From an uncultured Roseateles sp. (lineage in GTDB: Bacteria > Pseudomonadota > Gammaproteobacteria > Burkholderiales > Burkholderiaceae), in assembly GCA_946480605.1 (NCBI GenBank), contig CAMLKW010000242.1:1-6302 (forward strand): a stretch of 6,302 bases of DNA, in the 5' to 3' direction. The position numbers were made by a program, and so were the translations under genes. Positions 1-6,302 of this stretch are shown here, one piece after another (position 1 is the stretch's first letter; the number at the start of each line of letters is the position of its first letter). The notes beneath the pieces were generated by a model. It saw only the letters and a list, made by a program, of their open reading frames with translations, made no database searches and was not told the DNA's origin.

Positions 1-1
1 C

Positions 2-2548
2 CAGAAGAGCGGCAAGACCTCGGTCGCCGAACTGCTGACCGACCTGGCCGCCAACGGCGCAGGTACCCTGGGCACCGGCTTCGCCGGCGCGTTCGCGAAC
101 GGCGCATCGGGCATCTCGCTGCGCGGCCTGACCGTGGGCGCGACCCTGGTCCTGATCGACGGCCACCGCATGGCTGCCTACCCGCTGTCGGACGACGCCC
201 AGCGCTCCTTCGTCGACGTCTCCTCCATTCCGTTTGATTCGATCGAATCGATCGAAGTCCTGAAGTCCGGCGCATCGTCGCTGTACGGCTCGGACGCGGT
301 GGCCGGCGTGGTCAACGTCATCCTGCGCAACGACTACCAGGGCGCGCTCGTCGAGATGAACGCCAAGCAGCGCTTCGACGGCCTGTTCAAGAGCCAGACC
401 GCCAACGTGATGGTGGGCGCCGGCGACATCGCGCGCGACGGCTACAACCTGATGCTGGGCGCCGAGCTGTTCATCCGCGACGGCGTGGGCATCACCGAGG
501 CGCCGGACCTGGTCCGCCACGACCTGCTGAGCAGCCTGTACAACCGCCTCAAACCCAGCTCCACCTCGTCCTACCCCGGCAACCTCTACACCTACAACAA
601 CGGCGCCTCGGGCAGCTTCCGCGGCATGCTGTCGTCGAGCTGCGCGACGCAGGGACCCGTGTCGTCCACCGTCGCGACGCCGCGCTGCCTGTGGGACTCC
701 ACGCAGTACGCCCAGTACACCGGCGACCAGAAGCGCGGCTCGGTGTTCGCGCGCGGCAGCCTGGACGTGGGCGGCGGCGCGGTCGTCAGCGCCGAGCTGA
801 TGGCCTCGCGCGTGCAGAACGACTACACCGACTCGCCCACCAGCCGCAGCGAATCGCTGACCACCTGGGGCGACGCGCAAGGCAAGAGCGTGCAGTTCCT
901 GGGCCTGGCGCTGCCGGCCGACCACCCGGACAACCCCACCCGCCTGGCCAGCACCGCCAACCCCGTGCTGCTGCCCAACAGCACCGGCACCACCACGCGC
1001 TACACCCGCCCCACCGTGATGGGCCTGCGCTACCGCTTCGCCGACCTGCCCTACAACTACTACACGCAGGCCGACAACATCCGCGCCGTCATCAGCGGCA
1101 GCACGACGCTGGCCGGCTGGGACATCGACGGCGGCCTGCTGCACCACTACCAGAAGAACACCAAGACGCTGACCGGGCGGCTCAGCCTGTCCGGCCTGAA
1201 CAAGGTGCTGGCCGACGGCAGCTACCGCTTCGGCGGCCAGAACAGCCCCGAGGTGCTGGCCACCCTGTCGCCCGACCTGAACGACTGGGGCACGGCCAAC
1301 ACCAGCGCCGTGGACCTGCGCGGCTCGCGCGAGCTGTGGGCACTGGCCGGCGGCGCCGCCATGCTGGGCCTGGGCGGCGAGCTGCGCCACGAGAACTTCG
1401 AGGTGGCGGCCGACCCGCGCACCGCCGCCGGCGACATCATCGGCCGCGGCATCGGCGAGGCCCGCGGCTCGCGCAACGTGGCCGCCGCCTACGCCGAGCT
1501 GGCGCTGCCCTTTGTCCAGGGGCTGGAGACCCAGGTCGCGCTGCGCGCCGAACACTACACGGACTTCGGCAACGCCGTGACCGCCAAGCTGGGCGCCAAG
1601 TACAAGCTGAACGACTGGGCCACCGTGCGCGGCACCTGGGCCAACGGCTTCCGCGCGCCGTCGCTGTCGCAGATCACCACCTCGTCGGTGTTCGCCTTCA
1701 GCTCCGGCTACCGCGACCCCAGGCTCTGCCCCACGGTCGTCACCACCAACACGAACTGCTCGCTGAGCCTGTCCACGGTGTCGCTGGCCAACCCCAACCT
1801 CAAGCCCGAGAAGTCCGACTCCTACACGCTGGGCCTGGTGCTGTCGCCGGCGCGCGGCACGGACGTGGTGCTGGACGCCTGGTACATCGAGCGTCGCGGC
1901 GAGGTGGACCGCCTCAGCGCCCAGGAGATCCTGAACCGCGAAAGCCAGTTCCCCGGCATGGTCATGCGCATGGCGCCGGCGGCCGGCGAGACGCTGGGCC
2001 AGGTCTACCAGGTGCGTCGCCCCTACCTGAACCTGGCCCGCACCACCGCCGGCGGGCTGGACTACGAGTTCAGCCAGCGCTTCGGCCTGGCCGCCTACGG
2101 CAAGGCGCGCCTGAGCCTGAAGGGCACGCGCACGCTGTCGCACAAGGTGCAGACCGAAGAGGGGCAACCCGAGGTCGAGACGCTGGGCTTCTACCGGAAG
2201 CCGCGCAGCAAGCTGCAGCTCAGCGCCAACTGGAGCCTGGAGGACTGGTCCGTCACGCTCAGCGGCAACCACCAGAGCGGTTTCCAGAGCTTCGACGCCG
2301 GCGACAGCTGCGACAGCACGCTGACCAACGGCGGCTACGCCAACCTGTGCCGCATGAAGGCCTGGCGCACGGCCGACCTGTCGGTCAGCTACAAGGGCTT
2401 CAAGGGCACGCGCCTCAGCGCCACGGTGCGCAACCTGGCCGACTCGCGCCCGGCGCTCGATCCGAACGAGACCGAGGTCGGCGTCCGGGGCAGCGTGGCC
2501 AATGCCTATGGCCGCTACCTGTCGGTGAATGCCTCCTATGAGTTCTGA
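2..2548 (+). CDS. TonB-dependent outer-membrane receptor (3' part, start outside window)
   Basis: This gene encodes the C-terminal 848 residues of an outer-membrane beta-barrel transporter that imports a ligand using energy from TonB-ExbBD. The reading frame is open from base 2, so the start, signal peptide and TonB box lie upstream; an internal GTG at 134 is not the true start. The first ~120 visible residues are the end of the plug domain, with the family motifs LRGL, LVLIDGHR, SIESIEVLKSGASSLYGSDA and GVVNVILR. The rest is the barrel: alternating polar and hydrophobic strands, a late NLADSRPAL segment, a GRYLSVNASYEF end and a terminal Phe typical of BamA-recognised barrels. All six cysteines I find fall in three close pairs (codons at 641/686, 1727/1757, 2309/2348), probably disulfides in loops. 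The stop overlaps the start of the downstream S9 peptidase gene, suggesting a shared peptide-like substrate. The receptor family is secure; the ligand is unknown. Confidence 0.95.
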   Translation, partial: QKSGKTSVAELLTDLAANGAGTLGTGFAGAFANGASGISLRGLTVGATLVLIDGHRMAAYPLSDDAQRSFVDVSSIPFDSIESIEVLKSGASSLYGSDAVAGVVNVILRNDYQGALVEMNAKQRFDGLFKSQTANVMVGAGDIARDGYNLMLGAELFIRDGVGITEAPDLVRHDLLSSLYNRLKPSSTSSYPGNLYTYNNGASGSFRGMLSSSCATQGPVSSTVATPRCLWDSTQYAQYTGDQKRGSVFARGSLDVGGGAVVSAELMASRVQNDYTDSPTSRSESLTTWGDAQGKSVQFLGLALPADHPDNPTRLASTANPVLLPNSTGTTTRYTRPTVMGLRYRFADLPYNYYTQADNIRAVISGSTTLAGWDIDGGLLHHYQKNTKTLTGRLSLSGLNKVLADGSYRFGGQNSPEVLATLSPDLNDWGTANTSAVDLRGSRELWALAGGAAMLGLGGELRHENFEVAADPRTAAGDIIGRGIGEARGSRNVAAAYAELALPFVQGLETQVALRAEHYTDFGNAVTAKLGAKYKLNDWATVRGTWANGFRAPSLSQITTSSVFAFSSGYRDPRLCPTVVTTNTNCSLSLSTVSLANPNLKPEKSDSYTLGLVLSPARGTDVVLDAWYIERRGEVDRLSAQEILNRESQFPGMVMRMAPAAGETLGQVYQVRRPYLNLARTTAGGLDYEFSQRFGLAAYGKARLSLKGTRTLSHKVQTEEGQPEVETLGFYRKPRSKLQLSANWSLEDWSVTLSGNHQSGFQSFDAGDSCDSTLTNGGYANLCRMKAWRTADLSVSYKGFKGTRLSATVRNLADSRPALDPNETEVGVRGSVANAYGRYLSVNASYEF
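2524..2528 (+). promoter_or_regulatory. Ribosome binding site for the S9 peptidase, inside the receptor gene
   Basis: GGTGA lies nine bases before the ATG at 2538, a good Shine-Dalgarno distance. The alternative in-frame ATG at 2529 directly abuts this motif and so would lack a usable site. This is the main reason for choosing 2538 as the start. Because the site is within the last codons of the receptor gene, ribosomes finishing that gene could restart here. Confidence 0.5.
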
Positions 2549-4535
2549 GTTCTTCTCCCACCGGCGCACGCTGCTGGGCGCGGCGCTGGCCGCGCTGCTG
2601 CCCTGGCCGGCCGCCGCCGCGCCGGTGCTGCCGGCCGCGCAGCTCAAGGCCGACGGCATCCCGGCGTTCGAGCGCCACGCCATCGGTGACGATGCCGCCG
2701 AGACGACGGGTCTGCGCTTCCTGGACTGGCATCCGCTGCGCGCCGAGATGCTGGTGCTGCGCCGCCACGGTGGCAGCCAGCAGCTCCACCGCGTCGCGGC
2801 CGCCGGCGCCACGCCCGAGCCGCTCACCCACGGGCGCGACGCAGTCAGCAACGCCCGCTGGGAGCCCGCCGCGGGCGACTACCTCGTCTTCAGCCGCGAC
2901 CAGGGCGGCGACGAAGCCTTCCGGCTGTACCGGCTGGCGCCCGGCGGCGAAGCGCAGGCGCTGACGCCGGCCGGTGAGCGCGTCAGCGAGTTCGAGTTCC
3001 TGCCGCGCGCCGGCGGCCTGGTCTGCCTGCAGGAGCAGCTCAACCGCGAAGGCGGCACGGCTGCGGCCTCGCGCAGCAGCCTGTGGTGGATGGACCCGCA
3101 GCGGCCCGACACGCGCCGCCTCGTCGCCGAGGTGCGCGGCGCGCGCTACACCGGCCTGCGCGTCAGCCCGGGCGGGCGCATCGTCGCGACGCTGACGCGC
3201 GGCGGGCGCAGCCAGACCCTGGCCTTCGCGCTGGACGGCAGCGCACCCGTGCCGCTAGGCGGCGCCGGCAGCGAGCCGGGCGAGGATGCGGACGACGACG
3301 TGAACACGGCCCTGCCCGCCACCGCCGCATCGGCCGCCTCCAACGGTCCCGACCTGCTGTGGCGGCGCCAGGCCGTGCAGGGCGAGTTCCGCCATCTGGT
3401 GCGGATGGACGCCGGCAACGGCCGGCGCACGAACCTGCTGACCGACGCGCGCGCCGACCTCGAGGCGCTGGCCGCACCGGCCGCGGGCTGGCCGCTGGCG
3501 CTGGTCTACAACGTGGACGGCATCTCGGAGCTGGCACTGCTGGCTGGCGAGAGCCAGGCGGCACGGCGCGTGGCGCGCGAGCTGCCGCCGGGGGTGCTGC
3601 GCAACCCGCGCTGGCATCCGCGGCTGCCACTGCTGGGCTTCAGCCATGTGTCCGCCGACAGCCCCGGCCGTCTGTATGCCTGGTCGCTGCAGGACCAGCA
3701 GCTCCTGCCCTGGAGCGCGAGCGCAGGCGGCACGCCGCTGCGCGCCGGTGTGCTGCGCTGGAAGGGCTTCGACGGGCTGGCGCTCAGCGCCCTGCACTTG
3801 GCGCCGCCCCCGCGCTTCACGGGGCCCCGGCCGGTCTATATCAACATCCACGGCGGCCCCGCATCGCAGGCGCGGCCAGGTTATGTATCGGGCGTCATGC
3901 GCGTGCTGGTGGAGCAGCTGGGCATGCACGTCATCGAGCCCAACGTGCGCGGCTCCGACGGCTTCGGCAAGGGTTTCCTGAAGCTGGACAACGGTCGGTT
4001 GCGCGAGGACTCGGTGCGCGACATCAGCACGCTGCTGGACCTGGTGGCCGACCGGCCCGACATGGATGCCTCGCGCGTCATCGTCGCCGGCGGCAGCTAC
4101 GGCGGCTACATGTCGCTGGCGGTGGCGACGAAGGAATCCAAGCGCATCCTGGGCAGCATCTGCCGCGTGGGCATCGCCAACTTCGTCAGCTTCCTGGAGC
4201 ACACCGAGCTGTACCGGCGCGACAACCGTCGCGCGGAGTACGGCGACGAGCGCGACCCCAAGATGCGCGAGTTCCTGCAGCAGATCTCGCCGCTGTCGCG
4301 GGCCGATGCGGTGCGCAAGCCGCTGTTCGTCGTGCACGGCCGCAACGACCCGCGCGTGCCCTGGGGCGAAGCCGACGCCATGGTCAAGGCCGTGCGCACC
4401 AGCGGCACGCCGGTGTGGTTCCTGACCGCGGAGGACGAGGGCCACAGCTTCGGCAAGGCCGAGAACCGCAGCTACCTGACGCAGGCCACGCTGGAGTTCA
4501 TCACGCGGCTGCTGGACGGAAAGCCGATGCAGTAG
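2538..4535 (+). CDS. Exported S9-family (prolyl oligopeptidase-like) serine peptidase
   Basis: A 665-residue serine peptidase predicted to hydrolyse peptides in the periplasm. Residues 1 to about 28 look like a signal peptide: a basic SHRR segment, a hydrophobic LLGAALAALLPW stretch and an AAAA-P cleavage region. The HRRTLL part is weakly Tat-like. Residues about 40-390 form a beta-propeller that gates the active site, with propeller-type repeats such as GGDEAFRLYRL. The alpha/beta hydrolase domain follows: HGGP (His438) of the oxyanion region, PNVRGSDGFGKGF, the nucleophile elbow GGSYGGY (Ser520), HGRNDPRVPW (Asp604) and DEGHSFGK (His636), so the triad is intact. GGSYGG fits the S9C/acylaminoacyl-peptidase-like branch rather than classical prolyl oligopeptidase. 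Residues about 241-272 are an acidic then Ala/Ser-rich, probably flexible, loop. The gene overlaps the receptor by 11 bases and ends just before a terminator. A lasso-peptide isopeptidase (AtxE2-like) is a possible alternative because those enzymes share this fold and often neighbour TonB receptors, but no lasso biosynthesis gene is visible. Confidence 0.93.
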   Translation: MSSEFFSHRRTLLGAALAALLPWPAAAAPVLPAAQLKADGIPAFERHAIGDDAAETTGLRFLDWHPLRAEMLVLRRHGGSQQLHRVAAAGATPEPLTHGRDAVSNARWEPAAGDYLVFSRDQGGDEAFRLYRLAPGGEAQALTPAGERVSEFEFLPRAGGLVCLQEQLNREGGTAAASRSSLWWMDPQRPDTRRLVAEVRGARYTGLRVSPGGRIVATLTRGGRSQTLAFALDGSAPVPLGGAGSEPGEDADDDVNTALPATAASAASNGPDLLWRRQAVQGEFRHLVRMDAGNGRRTNLLTDARADLEALAAPAAGWPLALVYNVDGISELALLAGESQAARRVARELPPGVLRNPRWHPRLPLLGFSHVSADSPGRLYAWSLQDQQLLPWSASAGGTPLRAGVLRWKGFDGLALSALHLAPPPRFTGPRPVYINIHGGPASQARPGYVSGVMRVLVEQLGMHVIEPNVRGSDGFGKGFLKLDNGRLREDSVRDISTLLDLVADRPDMDASRVIVAGGSYGGYMSLAVATKESKRILGSICRVGIANFVSFLEHTELYRRDNRRAEYGDERDPKMREFLQQISPLSRADAVRKPLFVVHGRNDPRVPWGEADAMVKAVRTSGTPVWFLTAEDEGHSFGKAENRSYLTQATLEFITRLLDGKPMQ

Positions 4536-4549
4536 GCGCCTCCGAAAGC

Positions 4550-4578
4550 AACGAAGCCCCGCCTTGCGGGGCTTCGTT
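4550..4578 (+). terminator. Intrinsic terminator of the receptor-peptidase unit
   Basis: A perfect 12-bp inverted repeat (arms 4550-4561 and 4567-4578) is extendable by one C-G pair to a three-base loop and has a GC-rich core (GCCCCG/CGGGGC). It begins 14 bases after the peptidase stop. The following bases (TTCTTGCT) are only moderately T-rich. Its position and strength support the end of a transcription unit. Confidence 0.85.
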
Positions 4579-4595
4579 CTTGCTCGCAGCAAGAA
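4577..4595 (+). other. Second hairpin overlapping the terminator
   Basis: TTCTTGCT (4577-4584) and AGCAAGAA (4588-4595) form a perfect 8-bp stem with a three-base CGC loop. It shares bases 4577-4578 with the terminator stem, so the two cannot both be fully paired. It may back up termination, protect the 3' end, or be incidental. Confidence 0.45.
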
Positions 4596-4902
4596 TCAAG
4601 ATCCATGACGACTCTGCGCGAGAAGCAATGGCCATCCACATGTCCGGCAGCTCACGAGCCGCCCTTCAGTTGGCAGCGATGGTGCCTTCTGCCAAGAGCG
4701 GCCATCGCGTACAAGCGCAGCTGCTTCAGAACCTCTCCACCCGAGCCCGAGATCAGGGGAGCGGGCTGGCGCTGCCTACCTGCGGTCATCTTGCTGCTCG
4801 CGGCAAAGATGCCTCGGCACAAGGCGCCAGGGTCAACCCTCGACGCGGCTGCCATCGGTTGCAGTAACGTCAACCCTAACCAAACTTTCACCAGCACGAC
4901 CC
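4596..4902. other. Intergenic spacer with no convincing gene
   Basis: About 300 bases between the terminator and the lipoprotein gene. Sampled GC is 37/60 (4681-4740), clearly below the flanking genes. Open frames exist on both strands (plus 4605-4997 and 4628-4867, minus 4652-4912), but none has a clear ribosome site, a recognisable domain or natural-looking composition. The lipoprotein promoter should lie here. The best I can offer is a weak TTGCAG (4859-4864) followed 17 bases later by AAACTT, too poor to call. No repeat, tRNA or riboswitch was recognised. Confidence 0.5.
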
Positions 4903-5631
4903 ATGCACGCACCGCTTGGCTTCCTGTCTCGAATCGCGAGCACCGCCGCCTGTGTCACGCTTCTGGCTGCCTGCGCCGCGACGCCACGAACCGTTGAGAG
5001 CGACGCTGCAGTCAGATCTGTCGCAGTCGTCAGCCTTCTGGACGAGAAGGCGCCCATTGCACGGATCGGGTTGACGGTGTTCAACAACGAAACTGCTACG
5101 CTGGATCAGCAAGGAGAGCTGAACCGACTGGCCAATCAGATAGTCAAGAAGCACCTGCGCGACAAGCGGCCGAACTGGGTCATCAAGGACTCCACGATCA
5201 CGTCGCAAGCACTGCTCAACAAAGAGAAGGCGGGGGGCATTGCTTGGAATTCCTTCACCGGAAACATCAGCAATGACTTGCGGGAGATCGCGCAAGCCAC
5301 GGGCGCAGACTTGATATTCGTAGTGATGGACACGAACCAGGAAAACGCACCTGGTCGGGGCGTCGGCATTTGGTTTCGGGCGCTCGGCTCTTCATCTGCC
5401 AGCAAAGCACTTGTGCACGCTCATGTGCTGCTTGCTCTCGTCGATAAGGACGGCAAGGAGTTGACCCGCCGTGGAGGGGCCAGCCCCGTGGAGGTGCCAG
5501 CGTCTGAACTCGGGCTGACTTACGACCTGTCCTCGCTGAAAGACCCGGAAGTGAGTCGACGCGTCTCGGAGACTTTGAAGAAGCAGTTGTCTGCATCACT
5601 CGAGCTCGCAACGACACGAATGGGCTATTGA
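4903..5631 (+). CDS. Predicted lipoprotein of unknown function
   Basis: A 242-residue protein not assigned to a family. The N-terminus is a lipoprotein signal peptide: Arg10, a hydrophobic IASTAACVTLLAAC segment and an L-A-A-C lipobox with Cys24 as the lipidation site, so it should be membrane anchored and face the periplasm. Residue +2 after Cys is Ala, which suggests outer-membrane sorting. The mature part looks like one alpha/beta domain: a strand near AVVSLL (about 40-45), IGLTVFNNE, a helix ELNRLANQIVKKHL, then LREIAQATGADLIFVVMD, a further strand HAHVLLALVDKDGKEL and a C-terminal helix EVSRRVSETLKKQL. This layout loosely recalls periplasmic domains of CsgG/TolB-N type, which is only a guess from pattern. 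The ATG at 4903 was chosen because it places the signal peptide correctly, though no good ribosome site precedes it. GC is 57-58% in two sampled blocks (5041-5100 and 5161-5220), well below its neighbours, hinting at acquisition. It appears to be monocistronic. Confidence 0.82.
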   Translation: MHAPLGFLSRIASTAACVTLLAACAATPRTVESDAAVRSVAVVSLLDEKAPIARIGLTVFNNETATLDQQGELNRLANQIVKKHLRDKRPNWVIKDSTITSQALLNKEKAGGIAWNSFTGNISNDLREIAQATGADLIFVVMDTNQENAPGRGVGIWFRALGSSSASKALVHAHVLLALVDKDGKELTRRGGASPVEVPASELGLTYDLSSLKDPEVSRRVSETLKKQLSASLELATTRMGY

Positions 5632-5652
5632 CGCGAACCGCGGCACCCGTCG

Positions 5653-5683
5653 CAGCGTCAACGCTGGCGGCAGGGCCATTTTT
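5653..5683 (+). terminator. Weak possible terminator after the lipoprotein gene
   Basis: A short stem CAGCG (5653-5657)/CGCTG (5662-5666) with a TCAA loop lies 21 bases past the lipoprotein stop. The nearest T run (TTTTT, 5679-5683) is 12 bases beyond the stem, too far for a classical intrinsic terminator. The stronger hairpin at 5743-5769 may also stop transcription from this side. Confidence 0.2.
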
Positions 5684-5742
5684 CGCACGGGCCGAGCAAC
5701 AGCTCAACACCCCCGACTTGCCACTGAAGAGTCAGCCAAACA

Positions 5743-5769
5743 AAGAGGCCCTGCAATGCAGGGCCTCTT
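5743..5769 (-). terminator. Intrinsic terminator of aspS (possibly bidirectional)
   Basis: A perfect 13-base inverted repeat (arms 5743-5755 and 5757-5769) with a GAGGCCCTGC/GCAGGGCCTC core. Read on the minus strand it starts 20 bases after the aspS stop and is followed by a T-rich tail (TTTGTTT), the classical pattern. On the plus strand the tail is T-poor, but the hairpin lies downstream of the convergent lipoprotein gene and could serve both. Confidence 0.88.
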
Positions 5770-5789
5770 GCCGTCAAGCAACTGAACGA

Positions 5790-6302
5790 TCAGGCCGCCG
5801 GTGTCGCGTTGCGCAGGCGGATGTGCAACTCGCGCAACTGCTTCTCGTCGACCAGCGACGGCGCGCCGGTCAGCAGGCACTGGGCGCGCTGGGTCTTGGG
5901 GAAGGCGATGACGTCGCGGATGGACTCGGCCTTGGTCATCATCGTGACGATGCGGTCCAGGCCGAAGGCCAGACCGCCGTGCGGGGGCGCGCCGTACTGC
6001 AGCGCGTCCAGCAGGAAGCCGAACTTGATGCGCTGGTCTTCCTCGCTGATGTTCAGCGCCTCGAACACCTTGGCCTGCACGTCGGCGCGGTGGATGCGCA
6101 CCGAGCCGCCGCCCAGTTCCCAGCCATTCAGCACCATGTCGTAGGCCTTGGCAATGCACTTGCCCGGGTCGCTGACCATCAGGTCCTCATGGCCGTCCTT
6201 GGGTGCCGTGAACGGGTGGTGAACGGCCGCCCAGCGGTTGTTCTCCTCGTCGTGCTCGAACATCGGGAAGTCGACGACCCACAGCGGCGCCCACTTGTCC
6301 TC
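5790..6302 (-). CDS. aspS: Aspartyl-tRNA synthetase, C-terminal part
   Basis: This encodes the last 170 residues of aspartyl-tRNA synthetase, the cytoplasmic class II enzyme that charges tRNA(Asp) with aspartate using ATP. The frame runs open to the window edge; the ATG at 6263 is internal, since [13 protein letters not shown] spans it in frame. Recognisable bacterial AspRS segments are [10 protein letters not shown], the strand [36 protein letters not shown] containing class II motif 3 (5946-5975, with the ATP-contacting Arg), and [21 protein letters not shown] near the end. The anticodon-binding domain, motifs 1 and 2 and most of the inserted GAD domain lie outside. The enzyme is normally about 590-600 residues, so roughly 30% is present. 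GC is 73% in a sampled block, typical of the host. Whether it is discriminating or also charges tRNA(Asn) cannot be judged from this part. Confidence 0.97.
   Translation of the reverse strand, partial: EDKWAPLWVVDFPMFEHDEENNRWAAVHHPFTAPKDGHEDLMVSDPGKCIAKAYDMVLNGWELGGGSVRIHRADVQAKVFEALNISEEDQRIKFGFLLDALQYGAPPHGGLAFGLDRIVTMMTKAESIRDVIAFPKTQRAQCLLTGAPSLVDEKQLRELHIRLRNATPAA

Noticed and set aside
134..136. GTG at 134 as the receptor start.
   Set aside because: The upstream frame is open and encodes conserved plug residues up to LRGLTVG, so this Val is internal.
2529..2531. ATG at 2529 as the peptidase start (three codons longer).
   Set aside because: The GGTGA ribosome site abuts it directly, whereas the ATG at 2538 has a nine-base spacing. 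The mature protein is the same either way.
691..2541. Long second frame inside the receptor gene.
   Set aside because: It is rich in Arg, Pro and His and has no domain; it is an out-of-frame by-product of high GC at third codon positions.
3255..4592. Long antisense frame (445 codons) across the peptidase gene.
   Set aside because: It mirrors codon bias of the coding strand, has no domain or ribosome site and crosses the terminator hairpin; the sense frame carries an intact catalytic triad.
4579..4815. Imperfect repeat: GCTCGCAGCAAGAAT near 4583 and GCTCGCGGCAAAGAT near 4797.
   Set aside because: Only about 12 of 15 bases match, and the first copy is part of a hairpin; this is within chance for the composition, and no third copy was seen.
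4628..4867. A 79-codon frame containing T-C-G-H-L-A-A-R-G-K-D, resembling a lasso-peptide core (Thr at -2, Gly1, Asp9) downstream of a possible isopeptidase.
   Set aside because: The implied leader (52 residues) and core (27 residues) are too long, there is no good ribosome site and no lasso B or C gene in view, and a Thr/Gly/Asp spacing match is expected by chance in several frames. It lies beyond a strong terminator.
4652..4912. Minus-strand frame starting with a hydrophobic, signal-like segment.
   Set aside because: It needs a GTG start overlapping the lipoprotein start, and the remainder lacks domain features; the hydrophobic start is likely chance.
4605..4997. Plus-strand open frame of 130 codons across the spacer.
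   Set aside because: It overlaps the lipoprotein start in another frame, has no recognisable domain or ribosome site, and its residue mix (many Arg, Cys, Trp, His) looks like out-of-frame GC-rich sequence.

Overview
The window reads as a chromosomal segment of a GC-rich betaproteobacterium, most likely in the order Burkholderiales. Hand counts of 60-base samples give 73% GC in the receptor gene (1381-1440), 82% in the peptidase gene (3121-3180) and 73% in aspS (5941-6000). The AspRS C-terminus has the bacterial form and resembles those of beta-proteobacteria. The genus cannot be fixed from this sequence alone.

Layout: (1) 2-2548, plus strand: the 3' part of a TonB-dependent outer-membrane receptor gene whose start lies before the window. 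(2) 2538-4535, plus strand: an exported S9-family (prolyl oligopeptidase-like) serine peptidase whose start overlaps the receptor's stop. (3) 4550-4578: a strong intrinsic terminator closing this two-gene unit, with a second hairpin (4577-4595) that shares its last two bases. (4) 4596-4902: about 300 bases with no convincing gene. (5) 4903-5631, plus strand: a 242-residue predicted lipoprotein of unknown function. (6) 5743-5769: a perfect hairpin that terminates aspS on the minus strand. (7) 5790-6302, minus strand: the C-terminal 170 residues of aspartyl-tRNA synthetase, whose start lies beyond the window.

The receptor and peptidase probably work together: the receptor would take up a substrate, plausibly a peptide, across the outer membrane using TonB energy, and the peptidase would cleave it in the periplasm. 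The overlapping genes and shared terminator support co-expression; the substrate is not visible. The lipoprotein and the spacer before it form a lower-GC island (57-62% in sampled blocks) between two terminators and look like an accessory insertion next to the housekeeping gene aspS. I see no CRISPR array, tRNA, rRNA, insertion sequence or attachment site. The strongest candidates for something new are the coupled receptor-peptidase pair and the orphan lipoprotein; neither is proof of an undescribed system.
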